Counted from the first letter of the stretch, positions 17,717 to 28,861 are shown. The stretch is 64,000 nucleotides of DNA from Polynucleobacter sp. MWH-P3-07-1 (GCF_018687555.1 NZ_CP061296.1:1178001-1242000), one strand, 5' to 3'. The notes: generated from the letters alone by a model not told the origin. Made by a program: numbers and translations.

Positions 17717-18277
17717 ATGAAAACAGCACAAGAACTCCGCGTTGGTAACGTAGTAATGCTCGGTACTGATCCTATGGTCGTATTGAAGGCTGAATACAGC
17801 CGCTCCGGTCGCAACTCTTCCGTTGTGAAAATGAAGTTCAAGAACCTCATTTCTGGCGCACCCAATGAGGGCGTTTATAAAGCCGATGACAAATTTGATG
17901 TCGTCATTCTTGATAAAAAAGATTGCACCTACTCCTATTTTGCCGATCCAATGTATGTCTTTATGGATACTGAATACAACCAATATGAAGTTGAAGCAGA
18001 GTTCATGGGCGACGCCCTTCATTACCTCGAAGAAGGTATGCCTTGTGAAGTAGTGTTCTACGAAGGTAAAGCACTTTCAGTTGCGATGCCTAACTCCTTG
18101 GTTCGTGAAATTATTTATACCGAGCCAGCAGTGAAAGGCGACACCAGCTCTGGCAAAGTATTAAAGAGCGCCAAGCTTGCTACCGGTTATGAATTACAAG
18201 TTCCTTTATTCTGCAACACCGGTGACAAGATTGAAATTGACACTCGGACTGGTGAATACCGCAGTCGCGCTAATTAA
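17717..18277 (+). CDS. efp: elongation factor P
   Basis: 186 aa, three-domain EF-P. The loop [10 protein letters not shown] places arginine at position 32, the residue modified by EarP; there is no lysine as in the EpmA/B type. It relieves ribosomes stalled at consecutive prolines. The leader holds TACAAT at 17659-17664 and a small hairpin GCAGAT/ATCTGC at 17684-17700, then CAGGA as ribosome site. It may be expressed both with earP and alone. The terminator at 18297-18325 follows. Confidence 0.97.
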   Translation: MKTAQELRVGNVVMLGTDPMVVLKAEYSRSGRNSSVVKMKFKNLISGAPNEGVYKADDKFDVVILDKKDCTYSYFADPMYVFMDTEYNQYEVEAEFMGDALHYLEEGMPCEVVFYEGKALSVAMPNSLVREIIYTEPAVKGDTSSGKVLKSAKLATGYELQVPLFCNTGDKIEIDTRTGEYRSRAN

Positions 18278-18296
18278 TTAGCAAGCAACAGATGTT

Positions 18297-18325
18297 AAAA
18301 AGCCCGCTACTAGCGGGCTTTTTTA
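18297..18325. terminator. bidirectional terminator between efp and nagZ
   Basis: AGCCCGCT (18301-18308) and AGCGGGCT (18312-18319) form a perfect eight-pair stem with loop ACT, flanked by four A on the left and six T on the right. It suits efp rightward; leftward it is weaker and the nagZ stop codon lies in the T-run. Confidence 0.85.
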
Positions 18326-19405
18326 TTGGATCAAGTCAAACTCGTTGAGCAAACCCTTTGCATGCTGATATTCAGCTTGTTTTTGTAACTCATCCCAACT
18401 GGCTGCACTAGCTGACGGCATCAATTGATTTAAACGTAATCTGGATTCAGCTTGCTTGGCTGTTGAGACTTTGAGTTTAGCCAGCAACTCATCCGCCAGA
18501 TCTGGTCGGTTACAGATTAAGACTGCATCACAACCAGCCTCCAGGGCCAACTCGGCACCTTTCACCACTGATCCTGCCACGCTAGCACCTTCCATTGAGA
18601 GGTCATCACTAAAAATCACCCCCTGAAAGCCTAACTCTTGTCGCAGAACAGAGTGAAGCCAGATTCTTGAGAATCCAGCTGGAAGTTGATCTACCCGAGG
18701 ATAGATGACGTGAGCAGGCATCACCGCAGCCAAACTCAGATCTAGCCATTCATAAGGCTTGGCATCATCATTGAGGATTTCATCTAGAGAGCGCTCATCG
18801 ACCGGAATGGCTATGTGTGAATCGGCCTCTGCCCATCCATGCCCCGGAAAGTGTTTACCGCAATTGGCCATACCGGCCATTCGCAGGCCTTCATTCAGAC
18901 TTTTTGCTAGAGCGAAAACAATTTGGGGATCACGACCAAATGATCGATCACCAATCACGGCGCTGCGCCCGAAATCTAAATCCAGTACTGGTGTAAAGCT
19001 GAAATCTACCCCGCAAGCCCTAAGCTCGGCTGCCAATACATAGCCACAGGCAGTCGCCGCTGCCATCGCTAATGCTGCAGACTCAGCAGCATGCTTTGAT
19101 TGGTGCTTACCCATCCAAAGCTCACCCAATTTTCTCATTGCAGGTAAATGGGTGAAACCATCAGTCTTGCAGCGCTGCACACGTCCGCCTTCATGATCAA
19201 TCGAGATCAAGACATCGGGACGTAGCTTCTTAATCTCTGCAGTCAGTTTGCTCAGTTGCTTACGATTAAAAAAGTTTCTACCAAATAAAATCACTCCACC
19301 CGTAAGTGGGTGCAAAATTCGGCGGTGATCTTCAGCATTAAGCTCGTAGCCAATGACATCCAAGGTAATGGGTCCAGGACGAGCAGCTTTATTGATTAGG
19401 GTCAT
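18323..19405 (-). CDS. nagZ: beta-N-acetylhexosaminidase NagZ
   Basis: 360 aa, glycoside hydrolase family 3. The family signature CGKHFPGHGWAEADSH contains the catalytic histidine loop, and the nucleophile aspartate is in FSDDLSMEGA. It removes GlcNAc from anhydromuropeptides during cytoplasmic peptidoglycan recycling. It is the last gene of the lepA-lepB-rnc-era-recO-pdxJ-acpS block, 13 bp after acpS. Confidence 0.96.
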   Translation of the reverse strand: MTLINKAARPGPITLDVIGYELNAEDHRRILHPLTGGVILFGRNFFNRKQLSKLTAEIKKLRPDVLISIDHEGGRVQRCKTDGFTHLPAMRKLGELWMGKHQSKHAAESAALAMAAATACGYVLAAELRACGVDFSFTPVLDLDFGRSAVIGDRSFGRDPQIVFALAKSLNEGLRMAGMANCGKHFPGHGWAEADSHIAIPVDERSLDEILNDDAKPYEWLDLSLAAVMPAHVIYPRVDQLPAGFSRIWLHSVLRQELGFQGVIFSDDLSMEGASVAGSVVKGAELALEAGCDAVLICNRPDLADELLAKLKVSTAKQAESRLRLNQLMPSASAASWDELQKQAEYQHAKGLLNEFDLIQ

Positions 19406-19418
19406 TTCAATTCCTGCA

Positions 19419-19814
19419 TTAGTTTTGTTGAGTCACAAGCACAAAAGCAATCGCCATATCTACCTCATCGCTTACGGTAACTTGAGCGTGCCACTGCTTT
19501 TCTGCCATAAATATAGCCAAGGCACCTGAATAACTTGTAACTGGCTTGCCGCTGGCTTCATTCAAGGTCTGCAATGAGCGCCAGGTCATTGGCATTCTCA
19601 TCCCCAGACCGATTGCCTTTGAGAAGGCCTCTTTAGCAGCAAAACGGGTTGCCAAGAAAGCCATGCCCCGCTTGGGGTTGCGGGCTAAGCGGGCTTTGAA
19701 AATAAGCATCTCATCAGGCCCCAGAATTCTCTCTGCTAAACGCCCTTGGGTACGATCATAAGCCGCTTGTAAGCGCTCGATCTTCAAAATATCGGTACCA
19801 ATACCAACAATCAT
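19419..19814 (-). CDS. acpS: holo-[acyl-carrier-protein] synthase
   Basis: 131 aa from the ATG at 19814 ([15 protein letters not shown]). It transfers 4'-phosphopantetheine from CoA to ACP. Motifs are GIGTDI with the magnesium aspartate and [12 protein letters not shown] with the glutamate. The start overlaps the pdxJ stop as ATGA, so translation is coupled; a longer frame reading back into pdxJ is not supported by the family. Confidence 0.96.
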   Translation of the reverse strand: MIVGIGTDILKIERLQAAYDRTQGRLAERILGPDEMLIFKARLARNPKRGMAFLATRFAAKEAFSKAIGLGMRMPMTWRSLQTLNEASGKPVTSYSGALAIFMAEKQWHAQVTVSDEVDMAIAFVLVTQQN

Positions 19815-20557
19815 GATGCGTGCTGTCTGCCTTGGTTCATGAGGGCTTTCATATCGATAATGGCTTTTTGCCAACCCTTGAAGAGGGCCTCAGCCACAAG
19901 CGCATGACCGATATTCAGCTCAGATAATTCGGTCATGGCAGCGATAGGCAAGACATTATTTTCATTCAAGCCATGACCAGCATTAACTCTGAGACCCAAA
20001 CTTTTACCAAACTGAGCAGCTTGTTGAATACGTTCTATCTCAGCAGCCTGCTCTACTCCAGCAAGATCTGCATAACGTCCAGTATGCAGTTCAATTACTG
20101 TGGCGCCCACATCTTTAGCCGCCTGAATTTGATTTACTTCAGGATCAATAAAAAGTGAGACCCGAATATCTGCGGCTTGTAATTGCTGAGTAGCGGCTTT
20201 GACAGCAGCAAAATGGGTCACTACATCTAAACCGCCCTCAGTCGTTACCTCTTCCCGTTTTTCTGGAACTAGACATACATCATGTGGCTTTACTTGACAG
20301 GCAATTGCCAGCATCTCGGACGTAACCGCACACTCTAAATTCATGCGGGTTTTGATTAATGGACGCAAAGCCAAGAGGTCGGCATCTTTAATATGGCGAC
20401 GATCTTCACGCAAGTGCAAGGTAATCAAATCTGCGCCAGCCTCTTCAGCCAAGCGAGCTGCCCGAATGGGATCAGGATAGCGAGTACCTCGTGCATTACG
20501 CAAGGTGGCAATATGATCAATATTGACACCGAGCTCAAGGGTTGGGGAGGGGCTCAT
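19811..20557 (-). CDS. pdxJ: pyridoxine 5'-phosphate synthase
   Basis: 248 aa TIM barrel. The start [22 protein letters not shown] (residues 8-29) and [12 protein letters not shown] are diagnostic. It condenses 1-deoxyxylulose 5-phosphate with 3-amino-2-oxopropyl phosphate. It begins 30 bp after recO without a Shine-Dalgarno; TAATCT lies at -12 to -7, a weak hint of a leaderless start. It overlaps acpS by 4 bp. Confidence 0.97.
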   Translation of the reverse strand: MSPSPTLELGVNIDHIATLRNARGTRYPDPIRAARLAEEAGADLITLHLREDRRHIKDADLLALRPLIKTRMNLECAVTSEMLAIACQVKPHDVCLVPEKREEVTTEGGLDVVTHFAAVKAATQQLQAADIRVSLFIDPEVNQIQAAKDVGATVIELHTGRYADLAGVEQAAEIERIQQAAQFGKSLGLRVNAGHGLNENNVLPIAAMTELSELNIGHALVAEALFKGWQKAIIDMKALMNQGRQHAS

Positions 20558-20587
20558 AACAATAGATTACTGGAATTTATCAGGAGC

Positions 20588-21322
20588 TTAGATTTTCTTG
20601 AGATCAATCAAGATCTGACGGGTCGTCAGGACTTGATCTTGAAGATGCAACCCCAACAGAAAGCGCATCAATTGTTTACTTTCAGCAAGAGTTACCGGAT
20701 CAGAAAAATGGCCAACTGCAATATTGAGCAGAGATTGACCACTCAAAACTGGCCAGTGACCAGGGTCATCCGCCTGTACTGGTCTTACCCCTCTTTCAGG
20801 CTGGTAAACATACTGCAGGGATGGCTCAGGTTTATCTTGGGTCTCTACACAATGGTCTAGGGCTGCGGCATAACCGGTTTCTTGTAATAGCGCTAACTCA
20901 AAAGGACGCAAAATTTCTTCTAAGCCCTTAGACTCAAACTCGAGATTAGAAAGGGCTGTAATCGTTTCTGTATAGCGGTCGTAAAGTCTTTCATAGTCAT
21001 CTTCACGAGCCAGGAATTTCACTAGCAGCTCGTTCAGATAAAAACCACATAGAAGCGCATCACCAACTAAGGCAGGAGTTCCACCAACCCACTCCGATTT
21101 GGTTAAGGTACGCAGTTCTGACTTACCGCTCCAGGACACCAAGAGCGGCTGAAAACGCTGTAATACGGGGCGCAGCACGGAGTGTGGACGCTTGGCGCCT
21201 TTAGCAATCAGAGCCATACGACCATGTTGCCTGGTGAAGACATCTAGGATGAGACTAGTCTCTTTATAGGGAATACTGTGTAATACGAAAGCGGGCTCGT
21301 CAACGATCCGGATCGAAGCCAT
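20588..21322 (-). CDS. recO: DNA repair protein RecO
   Basis: 244 aa. The N-terminal OB fold begins with DEPAFVLHSIPYKETSLILDVFTRQHG (residues 7-33), followed by the helical domain with FYLNELLVKFLAREDDYERLYDRY. It loads RecA onto SSB-coated DNA in the RecFOR pathway. The ATG directly follows the era stop (TAAATG). Confidence 0.95.
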   Translation of the reverse strand: MASIRIVDEPAFVLHSIPYKETSLILDVFTRQHGRMALIAKGAKRPHSVLRPVLQRFQPLLVSWSGKSELRTLTKSEWVGGTPALVGDALLCGFYLNELLVKFLAREDDYERLYDRYTETITALSNLEFESKGLEEILRPFELALLQETGYAAALDHCVETQDKPEPSLQYVYQPERGVRPVQADDPGHWPVLSGQSLLNIAVGHFSDPVTLAESKQLMRFLLGLHLQDQVLTTRQILIDLKKI

Positions 21323-22261
21323 TTATTCCAAACCTTGCGCCCGGAGTTCAGCGCGATCATCTGCCCAGCCGCGCTTGACTTTGACCCAAGTCTCTAAGAA
21401 GACTTTGCCATCAAATAATTTTTCCATGTCGATACGCGCATCAGTTGAAATTTTCTTAAGACGCTCACCTTTTTCGCCAATAATCATTGCCTTGTGACTA
21501 TCGCGATCCACCAGAATGGTGGCCGCAATCCGACGCATCCGACCATCCATTTTGAACTGATCAATGACTACCGTGCTGGTATAGGGCAACTCATCACCAG
21601 TAAAGCGAAATACTTTTTCACGCAGAATCTCTGCCGCTAAAAAACGCTCATTGCGATCAGTTAATGTATCTGGGTCATAGACTGCTTCGGCCTCAGGCAG
21701 GTAGCCCTCCAAGGTATCCAGCAAGCGGATAATGTCAGGCGGACTTTTGGCACTCATCGGAACAATCTCAGCAAACTCGCACTGATTTTGATCCTCGTGA
21801 CCACCCAACTCACTCCAAGGACGACTCATTTCTTTCATGAAACTCAATAGCGCTTGATCTCGCTCAGAAGGGGTCTGGAAACGACTATTGAATAAATCCA
21901 GCTTATTAAGCACAAGCACTACTGGCAAATCAGCTGGTAGAAGCTTTAATACCTTCTTATCATCCTCACCCCAGTAGCCCGCTTCAATAATGAAACAAGC
22001 GACATTCACATCTTGAAGTGCAGTAGTTACTGTCCGGTTAAGCGCTTTATTGAGAGTATTCAGCAGGCGAGTCTGAAAGCCAGGTGTATCAATAAAGATG
22101 AATTGGGCATTCTCGCGCGTCTGAATCCCCAAAATACGATGGCGAGTAGTCTGCGCTTTTCGAGAAGTAATGCTGATCTTTTGTCCAACCAAAGCATTCA
22201 GCAAAGTCGATTTGCCCATATTGGGTCGGCCAACAATAGCGATAGTGCCGCATCTAAACAC
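21323..22261 (-). CDS. era: GTPase Era
   Basis: 312 aa. G1 [10 protein letters not shown]3 DTPGF and G4 NKLD are present, and the C-terminal KH domain has [13 protein letters not shown]. Era chaperones 16S rRNA 3'-end maturation in 30S assembly. The start appears to be GTG at 22261, two bp after the rnc stop; no ATG lies before G1. This suits translation coupled to rnc. Confidence 0.96.
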   Translation of the reverse strand: MFRCGTIAIVGRPNMGKSTLLNALVGQKISITSRKAQTTRHRILGIQTRENAQFIFIDTPGFQTRLLNTLNKALNRTVTTALQDVNVACFIIEAGYWGEDDKKVLKLLPADLPVVLVLNKLDLFNSRFQTPSERDQALLSFMKEMSRPWSELGGHEDQNQCEFAEIVPMSAKSPPDIIRLLDTLEGYLPEAEAVYDPDTLTDRNERFLAAEILREKVFRFTGDELPYTSTVVIDQFKMDGRMRRIAATILVDRDSHKAMIIGEKGERLKKISTDARIDMEKLFDGKVFLETWVKVKRGWADDRAELRAQGLE

Positions 22262-22263
22262 AG

Positions 22264-23055
22264 TTAGCCCTTCAGCTTAAGATTCAATTGCTCTTCACCA
22301 GCATCTTGCTTGGCCGCTTTCTTCTTGGCTGCCCTGGTCTTTTTAGGTTTACGCGATTCTTGTGGCAATGCTTTGAGTATGGCAGCAAGCGCCAATTTAG
22401 CCGCACCCTGCTCTGCCGCTCGGCGTGAGGCGCCTTCGCCCTTCACAGCAATCTTGAGATTCGGAATTAAACATTCCACTTCAAACTGCTGATTGTGAGC
22501 AGCGCCCGTGGTGCCAGTCACGTTGTAGGTTGGTAATGGTAGCTGGTAGCTTTGTAGACATTCCTGTAAAAGCGTTTTGTCATCTTTACCTAATGTTTTA
22601 GGGTCAACATGCTGCAAGATCAAGGAATACAGTTTACGTAGACAGGATTTCGCAGAATCAAATCCACCATCCAAGAAAATAGCCCCTGTAACAGCCTCTA
22701 AGGTATCGGCCAAGATTGAAGGACGTCGAAAGCCCCCGCTTTTAAGCTCGCCCTCTCCTAAGCGGAGGTAGTCTGATAAAGCAAGTGATTGTGCGATTTC
22801 ATAAAGCGCTTGTTGCTTAACCAGATTGGCGCGCACTCGAGAGAGGTCGCCCTCATCTAAATCAGAGTACCGTTCGTACAACATCTCAGCGACCACGCAA
22901 TTGAGAACGGAGTCTCCCAAGAACTCAAGGCGCTCATTATTCTTTTTACTATGACTACGATGTGTCAATGCCTGCGTCAGCAGCTCAGGTTTCTTGAAGG
23001 TATACCCCAAGCGCTCTTGCAGCGGACCAATATCGATGACGGCGCGTGCGTTCAT
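22264..23055 (-). CDS. rnc: ribonuclease III
   Basis: 263 aa. The catalytic signature [20 protein letters not shown] lies near residue 42, with the second acidic site in [16 protein letters not shown] double-stranded RNA-binding domain follows, then a Lys/Ala-rich tail of about 30 residues not found in E. coli RNase III. It processes rRNA precursors and other duplex RNA. It starts 3 bp after lepB. Confidence 0.96.
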   Translation of the reverse strand: MNARAVIDIGPLQERLGYTFKKPELLTQALTHRSHSKKNNERLEFLGDSVLNCVVAEMLYERYSDLDEGDLSRVRANLVKQQALYEIAQSLALSDYLRLGEGELKSGGFRRPSILADTLEAVTGAIFLDGGFDSAKSCLRKLYSLILQHVDPKTLGKDDKTLLQECLQSYQLPLPTYNVTGTTGAAHNQQFEVECLIPNLKIAVKGEGASRRAAEQGAAKLALAAILKALPQESRKPKKTRAAKKKAAKQDAGEEQLNLKLKG

Positions 23056-23058
23056 GAT

Positions 23059-23865
23059 TTAGTTAAAGCCACCAATACGACCTAGTGAACCTAAATTCAG
23101 CCAAACAAAGAAGGCTTTGCCAACAATATTTTGGTCGGGCACAAAGCCCCAATAACGTGAGTCCGCACTGTTATCGCGGTTATCACCCATTGCAAAGTAG
23201 CTTCCAGGCGGGACAGTGCAAACTAAACCAGCGTTGACATAGTGACATGCCTCAAAGCCGGGAAAACGTTCGGCAGGGAACAGGCCTGCTGGACGATCAG
23301 GATCATTAATAATCTCGTGATGATTGCCGCCAAGATCAGCAGGGAATGATTCGGTAAAACGCTTGGCATAGTGCATGCTCTCCGGATCAAGATAAGGCTC
23401 ACCGTTGCTATAACTTAATGCTTGGCCATTAATTTTTAAGCGCTTATCTTGATACTCAATAACATCCCCAGGTAAGGCAACAATGCGTTTAATGTAATCA
23501 ACTGACTCGTCACGGGGATAGCGGAATACCACAACATCACCGCGTTGAGGTGAACCTAATTCAATCACTTTTTGATTGATTACAGGCAAACGAATGCCAT
23601 AGGTGAATTTATTCACCAAGATGAAATCGCCAATCTGCAAAGTCGGAATCATCGAGCCCGATGGAATCTTGAACGGCTCAACAATGAAAGAGCGCAGGAT
23701 AAATACAGCGCAAATCACAGGAAAGAAGCTAGCGGTGTACTCGAGCCAGAGTGGCATGCGCTCAACTCCAGCAGCACGACGTTGTGGTGCGAAATGTAAT
23801 TTATCAGCGACCCAGGCAATCCCGGAGATGATGACGAGGATGAAGAGAATCAGTGCGAAGTTCAT
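23059..23865 (-). CDS. lepB: signal peptidase I
   Basis: 268 aa inner-membrane serine protease. Membrane segments are near residues 1-18 and 44-62; the catalytic serine is in PSGSMIPTL and the lysine in DYIKRIVALPGD, with the late GDNRDNSADSRYWGFV box. It cleaves secretory signal peptides. Its ATG overlaps the lepA stop by one base (TAATG). Confidence 0.97.
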   Translation of the reverse strand: MNFALILFILVIISGIAWVADKLHFAPQRRAAGVERMPLWLEYTASFFPVICAVFILRSFIVEPFKIPSGSMIPTLQIGDFILVNKFTYGIRLPVINQKVIELGSPQRGDVVVFRYPRDESVDYIKRIVALPGDVIEYQDKRLKINGQALSYSNGEPYLDPESMHYAKRFTESFPADLGGNHHEIINDPDRPAGLFPAERFPGFEACHYVNAGLVCTVPPGSYFAMGDNRDNSADSRYWGFVPDQNIVGKAFFVWLNLGSLGRIGGFN

Positions 23866-25670
23866 TAATCATCCACCTGCAATATGGCAAGAAACGCCTC
23901 TTGAGGAATCTCTACGTTACCAACCTGTTTCATGCGCTTTTTACCCTCTTTCTGTTTCTCTAACAATTTCCGTTTTCGAGAAATATCACCGCCGTAACAC
24001 TTTGCTAAGACGTTCTTCCGCAGGGCCTTCACATTTTCGCGGGCCACAATATTGCTTCCAATCGCCGCCTGAATTGCAACATCAAACATTTGACGCGGAA
24101 TAATGCCGCGCATTTTGGCAACAACCTCACGGCCCCGATGTTGGCTATTACTGCGGTGAACGATGACGGATAAGGCGTCAACACGCTCACCATTAATCAA
24201 GATATCGACCTTCACTACATCGGCAGGACGGTATTCTTTGAACTCATAATCCATTGAGGCATAACCTCTTGAGATTGACTTCAGACGATCAAAGAAATCC
24301 ATCACAATCTCAGCCATCGGTAACTCATAGGTCAACTGCACCTGTCTGCCTAGGTAATTCATGCCAGTTTGAATACCGCGCTTACCGACACACAAAGTAA
24401 TAATCGAACCCACATACTCTTGTGGCATATACAGGTTGACAGTGACAATCGGTTCAAAAATCGTATCGGTCTTACTGGGCTCGGGCATCTTAGAAGGGTT
24501 ATCCACCATCACGATTTCGCCATCAGATTGCTTCACCTGATAGACCACTGTTGGCGCAGTCGTAATCAGATTCATTCCATACTGACGCTCTAAACGCTCT
24601 TGCACAATCTCCATGTGGAGCAAACCTAGGAAGCCACAGCGGAAGCCAAAACCCAGTGCTTGAGAAACTTCTGGCTCATACAGGAGTGAAGCATCGTTCA
24701 GCTTGAGTTTCTCTAAAGACTCGCGCAACTGATCGTATTCACTGGCCTCAACTGGATACAGTCCCGCAAAGACTTGTGACTTTACTTCCTTGAAACCGGG
24801 TAAGGGGTCAGGCGAAGGAGTGCGGCCCTGCTGACCGGGCGCATGAGTCACAGTGTCGCCGACCTTAGCAGCCTTCAACTCTTTAATGCCGGCGATGATG
24901 AAACCCACCTGTCCTGCGGAGAGTTCCGGGCGATCGATCGATTTAGGGCTAAATACTCCAACATGCTCAACTAAGTGCGTTGAGCCATTGGCCATCAATG
25001 TAATTTTGTCTTTAGGCTTTAGGGTGCCATTCACGACCCGCACCAACATCACGACGCCGACATAGTTATCAAACCACGAGTCGATGATTAAAGCCTGCAA
25101 GGGAGCAGATGCATCCCCTTTCGGAGGCGGCACACGGCGGATCATTTCTTCGATCACATCAGCTACACCTAAGCCAGTTTTTGCAGAACAGGTGACCGCA
25201 TCAGTTGCATCAATTCCAATGACATCTTCAATTTCTTGTTTGGCACGTTCAGGATCTGCCTGGGGCAAATCAATCTTGTTGAGGACTGGTACCACCTCAA
25301 CACCCAGCTCAATTGCGGTGTAACAGTTAGCCACGGTTTGAGCTTCAACACCTTGACTCGCATCTACTACTAAGAGCGCACCCTCACATGCCGAAAGTGA
25401 TCGACTTACTTCATAAGAAAAGTCAACGTGTCCTGGGGTATCAATAAGATTAAGGTTGTATACCTTGCCATCTTTGGCTTTGTAGTTCAGTGCGGCTGTT
25501 TGCGCTTTGATGGTGATGCCGCGCTCTCGCTCGATATCCATCGAGTCCAGAACCTGCGCTTCCATCTCACGATCTGAAAGTCCACCGCACAACTGAATAA
25601 TACGATCAGCCAAGGTGGATTTGCCGTGATCAATATGGGCGATGATAGAAAAATTGCGGATTAAATCCAT
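23865..25670 (-). CDS. lepA: elongation factor 4 (LepA)
   Basis: 601 aa translational GTPase. G1 [13 protein letters not shown] and G3 DTPGHVDF are seen near residues 11 and 78, with [14 protein letters not shown] as G4 and the unique C-terminal domain ending in [19 protein letters not shown] (residues 573-591). It acts on ribosomes in translation/biogenesis. A 136-bp gap separates it from degP and may hold its promoter. Confidence 0.97.
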   Translation of the reverse strand: MDLIRNFSIIAHIDHGKSTLADRIIQLCGGLSDREMEAQVLDSMDIERERGITIKAQTAALNYKAKDGKVYNLNLIDTPGHVDFSYEVSRSLSACEGALLVVDASQGVEAQTVANCYTAIELGVEVVPVLNKIDLPQADPERAKQEIEDVIGIDATDAVTCSAKTGLGVADVIEEMIRRVPPPKGDASAPLQALIIDSWFDNYVGVVMLVRVVNGTLKPKDKITLMANGSTHLVEHVGVFSPKSIDRPELSAGQVGFIIAGIKELKAAKVGDTVTHAPGQQGRTPSPDPLPGFKEVKSQVFAGLYPVEASEYDQLRESLEKLKLNDASLLYEPEVSQALGFGFRCGFLGLLHMEIVQERLERQYGMNLITTAPTVVYQVKQSDGEIVMVDNPSKMPEPSKTDTIFEPIVTVNLYMPQEYVGSIITLCVGKRGIQTGMNYLGRQVQLTYELPMAEIVMDFFDRLKSISRGYASMDYEFKEYRPADVVKVDILINGERVDALSVIVHRSNSQHRGREVVAKMRGIIPRQMFDVAIQAAIGSNIVARENVKALRKNVLAKCYGGDISRKRKLLEKQKEGKKRMKQVGNVEIPQEAFLAILQVDD

Positions 25671-25806
25671 GGCGTCTTGTTAGCTCAATCAAAAAACGCC
25701 TTGTCAGAACGCACCACAATGATGCGCTGCAAAAAGCCGTCTTATTGGAATTGTAATGGGTGAACCTAAACCCAGCCCGAAGCTGGATTTAGAGGTCAAA
25801 AAAGGG

Positions 25807-27261
25807 CTATTTTGGCCTTACAGGGATCACTAGGGTGCTATCAGCTCGGCGGACAAAAACTGGCACAGCCCTATTAGAATCAAGCCCCTTGACCAGGGAC
25901 TCAAACTGCTTGACCCCGGTAATATCGCTATCGGCAACTCTCACAATAATGTCTCCAGGCCGAATACCCGCACGTGCCAAGGGGCCATCCACCAGACTGG
26001 TCACCTCAACCCCAGATCTCAGGCCCATATCTTTTTTCTTGGTATCAGACAATTCGGTAACAGCAACCCCAAAGCCATTATTGCTTGCACTTGAGTTATT
26101 GCTAGGACTTTCTGATTTCTTGAGAGCGCCTGAGTTATTTTCAGTGTCCGACACTGTAATACTCAATTCACGGGAGGCTCCTTTACGCCACACCTGAACG
26201 CTAGCTACAGTGCCAGGACGTGTGTCCCCTACCACTCTGGGTAAATCGCTGGCTTTATTGATGTCACGCCCATTGAAGCTCAAAATGACATCGCCCGCCT
26301 CCATGCCACCAATTGCTGCAGGACCACCAGCTTCTACATTGCGGACATATGCTCCACGAGGCTTACCCAGACCCAAACTCTCGGCCACTTCTTTAGTCAT
26401 ATCACCTAAAGCCACACCAATTCGACCTCGAACTAATTTGCCATTGGTCCGCAGCTGATCGGCAACACGCATCGCTTCATCAATCGGAATCGCAAAAGAG
26501 ATTCCCATATAACCACCAGAGCGACTAAAGATTTGGGAATTAATGCCGATGACTTGACCCGCGGTATTGAGCAAAGGTCCGCCTGAGTTACCGGGATTAA
26601 CCGCTACGTCAGTTTGAATAAACGGCAAGTAATCACCAGTATCTCGACTCTTTGCCGAGACAATGCCAGCAGTAACGGTGTTCTCCAAGCCAAAGGGTGA
26701 GCCAATCGCCAAGACCCACTCGCCTACACGCACTTTAGATGAGTCACCCAATGGAAGTCGGGGCAAATCATGGGCATCGATTCGAACCACAGCAACATCA
26801 GTGCGCTTATCCATTCCCAATAATTTGGCTTTGAATTCGCGCTTGTCTGTGAGGGTCACGTAAATAGTTGTGGCACCCTCTACGACGTGGGCATTCGTCA
26901 AAATCAAACCGTTTGAATCAATGACAAATCCCGATCCTACGCCACGCTCAGCCTCTTGTGGCTTTCCCGAGTTAGGTTGCTGGGGTTTTGGTGCATTTGG
27001 AATTCCTGGGATGGGCACCCCAAAGAAGCGGCGAAAGAATTCAGCCTGATCTTCAGGCATGCCTGGAATACCACCTTGTGCTTGTTGCACTACGACATTT
27101 TCAGTTGTCCGAATGTTCACTACTGCAGGACTGGCGCGCTCAACCAAATCAGCAAAGTCAGGAATAGTGACGCGGGGATTTTGCGCCAAGACGCTAGGAG
27201 AGAAAAATGCCTGTCCCAAGACAAGAGCAGCTAAAAATGCGATTGAAAACTTTTTCATCAT
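25807..27261 (-). CDS. periplasmic serine protease of the DegP/MucD family
   Basis: 484 aa. A signal peptide with a likely ALA-type site near residue 26 is followed by the trypsin-like domain with H125 (TNAHVV), D155 (TDVAVVR) and S226 (GNSGGPL), and two PDZ domains. It degrades misfolded envelope proteins. The start could be either of two adjacent ATGs; AGGG supports the region. In related genera it sits in an rpoE-rseA-rseB-mucD cluster; here it follows fabF directly. Confidence 0.94.
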   Translation of the reverse strand: MMKKFSIAFLAALVLGQAFFSPSVLAQNPRVTIPDFADLVERASPAVVNIRTTENVVVQQAQGGIPGMPEDQAEFFRRFFGVPIPGIPNAPKPQQPNSGKPQEAERGVGSGFVIDSNGLILTNAHVVEGATTIYVTLTDKREFKAKLLGMDKRTDVAVVRIDAHDLPRLPLGDSSKVRVGEWVLAIGSPFGLENTVTAGIVSAKSRDTGDYLPFIQTDVAVNPGNSGGPLLNTAGQVIGINSQIFSRSGGYMGISFAIPIDEAMRVADQLRTNGKLVRGRIGVALGDMTKEVAESLGLGKPRGAYVRNVEAGGPAAIGGMEAGDVILSFNGRDINKASDLPRVVGDTRPGTVASVQVWRKGASRELSITVSDTENNSGALKKSESPSNNSSASNNGFGVAVTELSDTKKKDMGLRSGVEVTSLVDGPLARAGIRPGDIIVRVADSDITGVKQFESLVKGLDSNRAVPVFVRRADSTLVIPVRPK

Positions 27262-27310
27262 GCCCTAAACCTACTGAGTTAATGCCAATGCAGCCAATAT
27301 CAATTGAATA

Positions 27311-28558
27311 TTAGTTTACTTTGCCAAAAACCAGTGAGCCGTTAGTACCCCCAAAGCCAAAATTGTTTTTCAGGGCGTAATTAATCTTCATATCCCGCGC
27401 TGTGTTGGCACAGTAGTCCAAATCACATTCAGGATCTTGATTAAAGATATTAATGGTGGGGGGAGATTTTTGATGATGCAAAGCGAGGATCGTAAATACA
27501 GACTCTAAGCCGCCAGCACCGCCTAAGAGGTGGCCAGTCATCGACTTGGTAGAGTTAATGACCGCTTTCTTAGCATGATCACCTAAAGCCGCTTTGATCG
27601 CTTCAGTCTCATTCTTATCACCTAGCGGCGTTGAAGTACCGTGGGCATTGAGATACTGAATCTGATCGGTATTTAAACCTGCATCACGAATCGCATTGAT
27701 CATGCAGCGACGGGGGCCATCCATATTGGGCGCAGTCATATGATATGCGTCGCCACTCATACCGAAGCCAACGAGCTCACAGTAAATCTTGGCGCCACGC
27801 GCTTTTGCGTGTTCGTATTCCTCAAGAACAACAACGCCAGCACCTTCTCCCAATACAAAACCATCGCGGTCTTTATCCCATGGACGCGAAGCAGTTGCAG
27901 GATCATCGTTCCGGGTTGAAAGTGCGCGGGCAGCAGCAAAACCACCAACACCCAATGGTGAAATCGTTGACTCTGCTCCGCCAGCAACCATAACATCGGC
28001 ATCACCGTACTGAATTAAGCGTGCTGCTAAACCAATACTATGAAGACCAGTGGTGCAAGCAGTCACTGCAGCAACGTTGGGACCTTTGAGACCAAATAAG
28101 ATACTCAAATGGCCGGAGATCATATTAATGATCGAGCCAGGCACAAAGAAAGGTGAAATGCGACGGGGTCCGCGAGACAAGTACTCTGCATCTGTCTCTT
28201 CAATTAACGGTAAACCACCGATACCGGAGCCGACCATCACGCCTACTCTCTCGGCATTAGCGTCATTAATCTCTAAACCGCTGTCTCGAATAGCCTGTGT
28301 ACCGGCAGCAATCCCGTAATGGATAAAGGTATCCATATGGCGTGCCTCTTTGGCAGAGACGTACTCTTCTACATTGAAGTCTTTGACCTCGCCAGCAAAA
28401 TGCACTCCCAGAGCTGCGTGATCAAATTTCGTGATGGTAGCAATGCCCGACTTGCCTGCAAGCAAGTTAGACCAAGCTACATCGACTGAATTACCGACAG
28501 GTGAAATAAGACCTAAGCCGGTAACTACTACCCGGCGTCGGCCATTTGATGCTGACAC
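27311..28558 (-). CDS. fabF: 3-oxoacyl-ACP synthase II (FabF)
   Basis: 415 aa thiolase-fold condensing enzyme. The nucleophilic cysteine is in [14 protein letters not shown], with histidines in [15 protein letters not shown] and [14 protein letters not shown], the Cys-His-His triad. It elongates acyl-ACP with malonyl-ACP. The start is GTG with a CAGG stretch upstream, 21 bp after acpP, the usual pairing. Confidence 0.97.
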   Translation of the reverse strand: MSASNGRRRVVVTGLGLISPVGNSVDVAWSNLLAGKSGIATITKFDHAALGVHFAGEVKDFNVEEYVSAKEARHMDTFIHYGIAAGTQAIRDSGLEINDANAERVGVMVGSGIGGLPLIEETDAEYLSRGPRRISPFFVPGSIINMISGHLSILFGLKGPNVAAVTACTTGLHSIGLAARLIQYGDADVMVAGGAESTISPLGVGGFAAARALSTRNDDPATASRPWDKDRDGFVLGEGAGVVVLEEYEHAKARGAKIYCELVGFGMSGDAYHMTAPNMDGPRRCMINAIRDAGLNTDQIQYLNAHGTSTPLGDKNETEAIKAALGDHAKKAVINSTKSMTGHLLGGAGGLESVFTILALHHQKSPPTINIFNQDPECDLDYCANTARDMKINYALKNNFGFGGTNGSLVFGKVN

Positions 28559-28579
28559 GAAAATACCTGAACTCGGGAA

Positions 28580-28819
28580 TTAACCCTGAGCTTTAGATTT
28601 AGCGAAGTCGATCGCGAGCTGAACGGTGGTGATTTTTTCGGCTTCCTCATCAGGAATTTCAATACCGAATTCATCTTCCAAAGCCATTACTAACTCAACA
28701 GTGTCAAGAGAGTCAGCGCCTAGGTCATTCACAAAAGAAGATTCATTCTTGATATCTCCTTCAGCGACGCCCAATTGCTCAGCGACGATTTTCTTAACGC
28801 GTTGTTCGATGTTATCCAT
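28580..28819 (-). CDS. acpP: acyl carrier protein
   Basis: 79 aa, acidic, with the phosphopantetheine serine S37 in [11 protein letters not shown]. It carries growing acyl chains as a thioester. GGGGGA lies just upstream of the ATG at 28819, which decides against an upstream TTG start. The 105-bp gap before it contains a promoter-like element, in keeping with the high expression expected of ACP. Confidence 0.98.
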   Translation of the reverse strand: MDNIEQRVKKIVAEQLGVAEGDIKNESSFVNDLGADSLDTVELVMALEDEFGIEIPDEEAEKITTVQLAIDFAKSKAQG

Positions 28820-28855
28820 TAAGTCCCCCAAGGGTTGTAAAAAAACGATTTGAGG

Positions 28856-28861
28856 ATTTTA
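28856..28861 (-). promoter_or_regulatory. candidate -10 element of acpP
   Basis: TAAAAT on the minus strand in the fabG-acpP gap, about 37 bp upstream of the ATG, leaving room for a normal leader with ribosome site. The -35 is weak (TTGCTG with 19-bp spacing). Confidence 0.4.

Noticed and set aside
25740-25806. Stem CTAAATCCAGC/GCTGGGTTTAG after degP-lepA gap as a terminator
   Set aside because: A good hairpin on the minus strand but no T-run follows and it lies upstream of degP; left uncalled.
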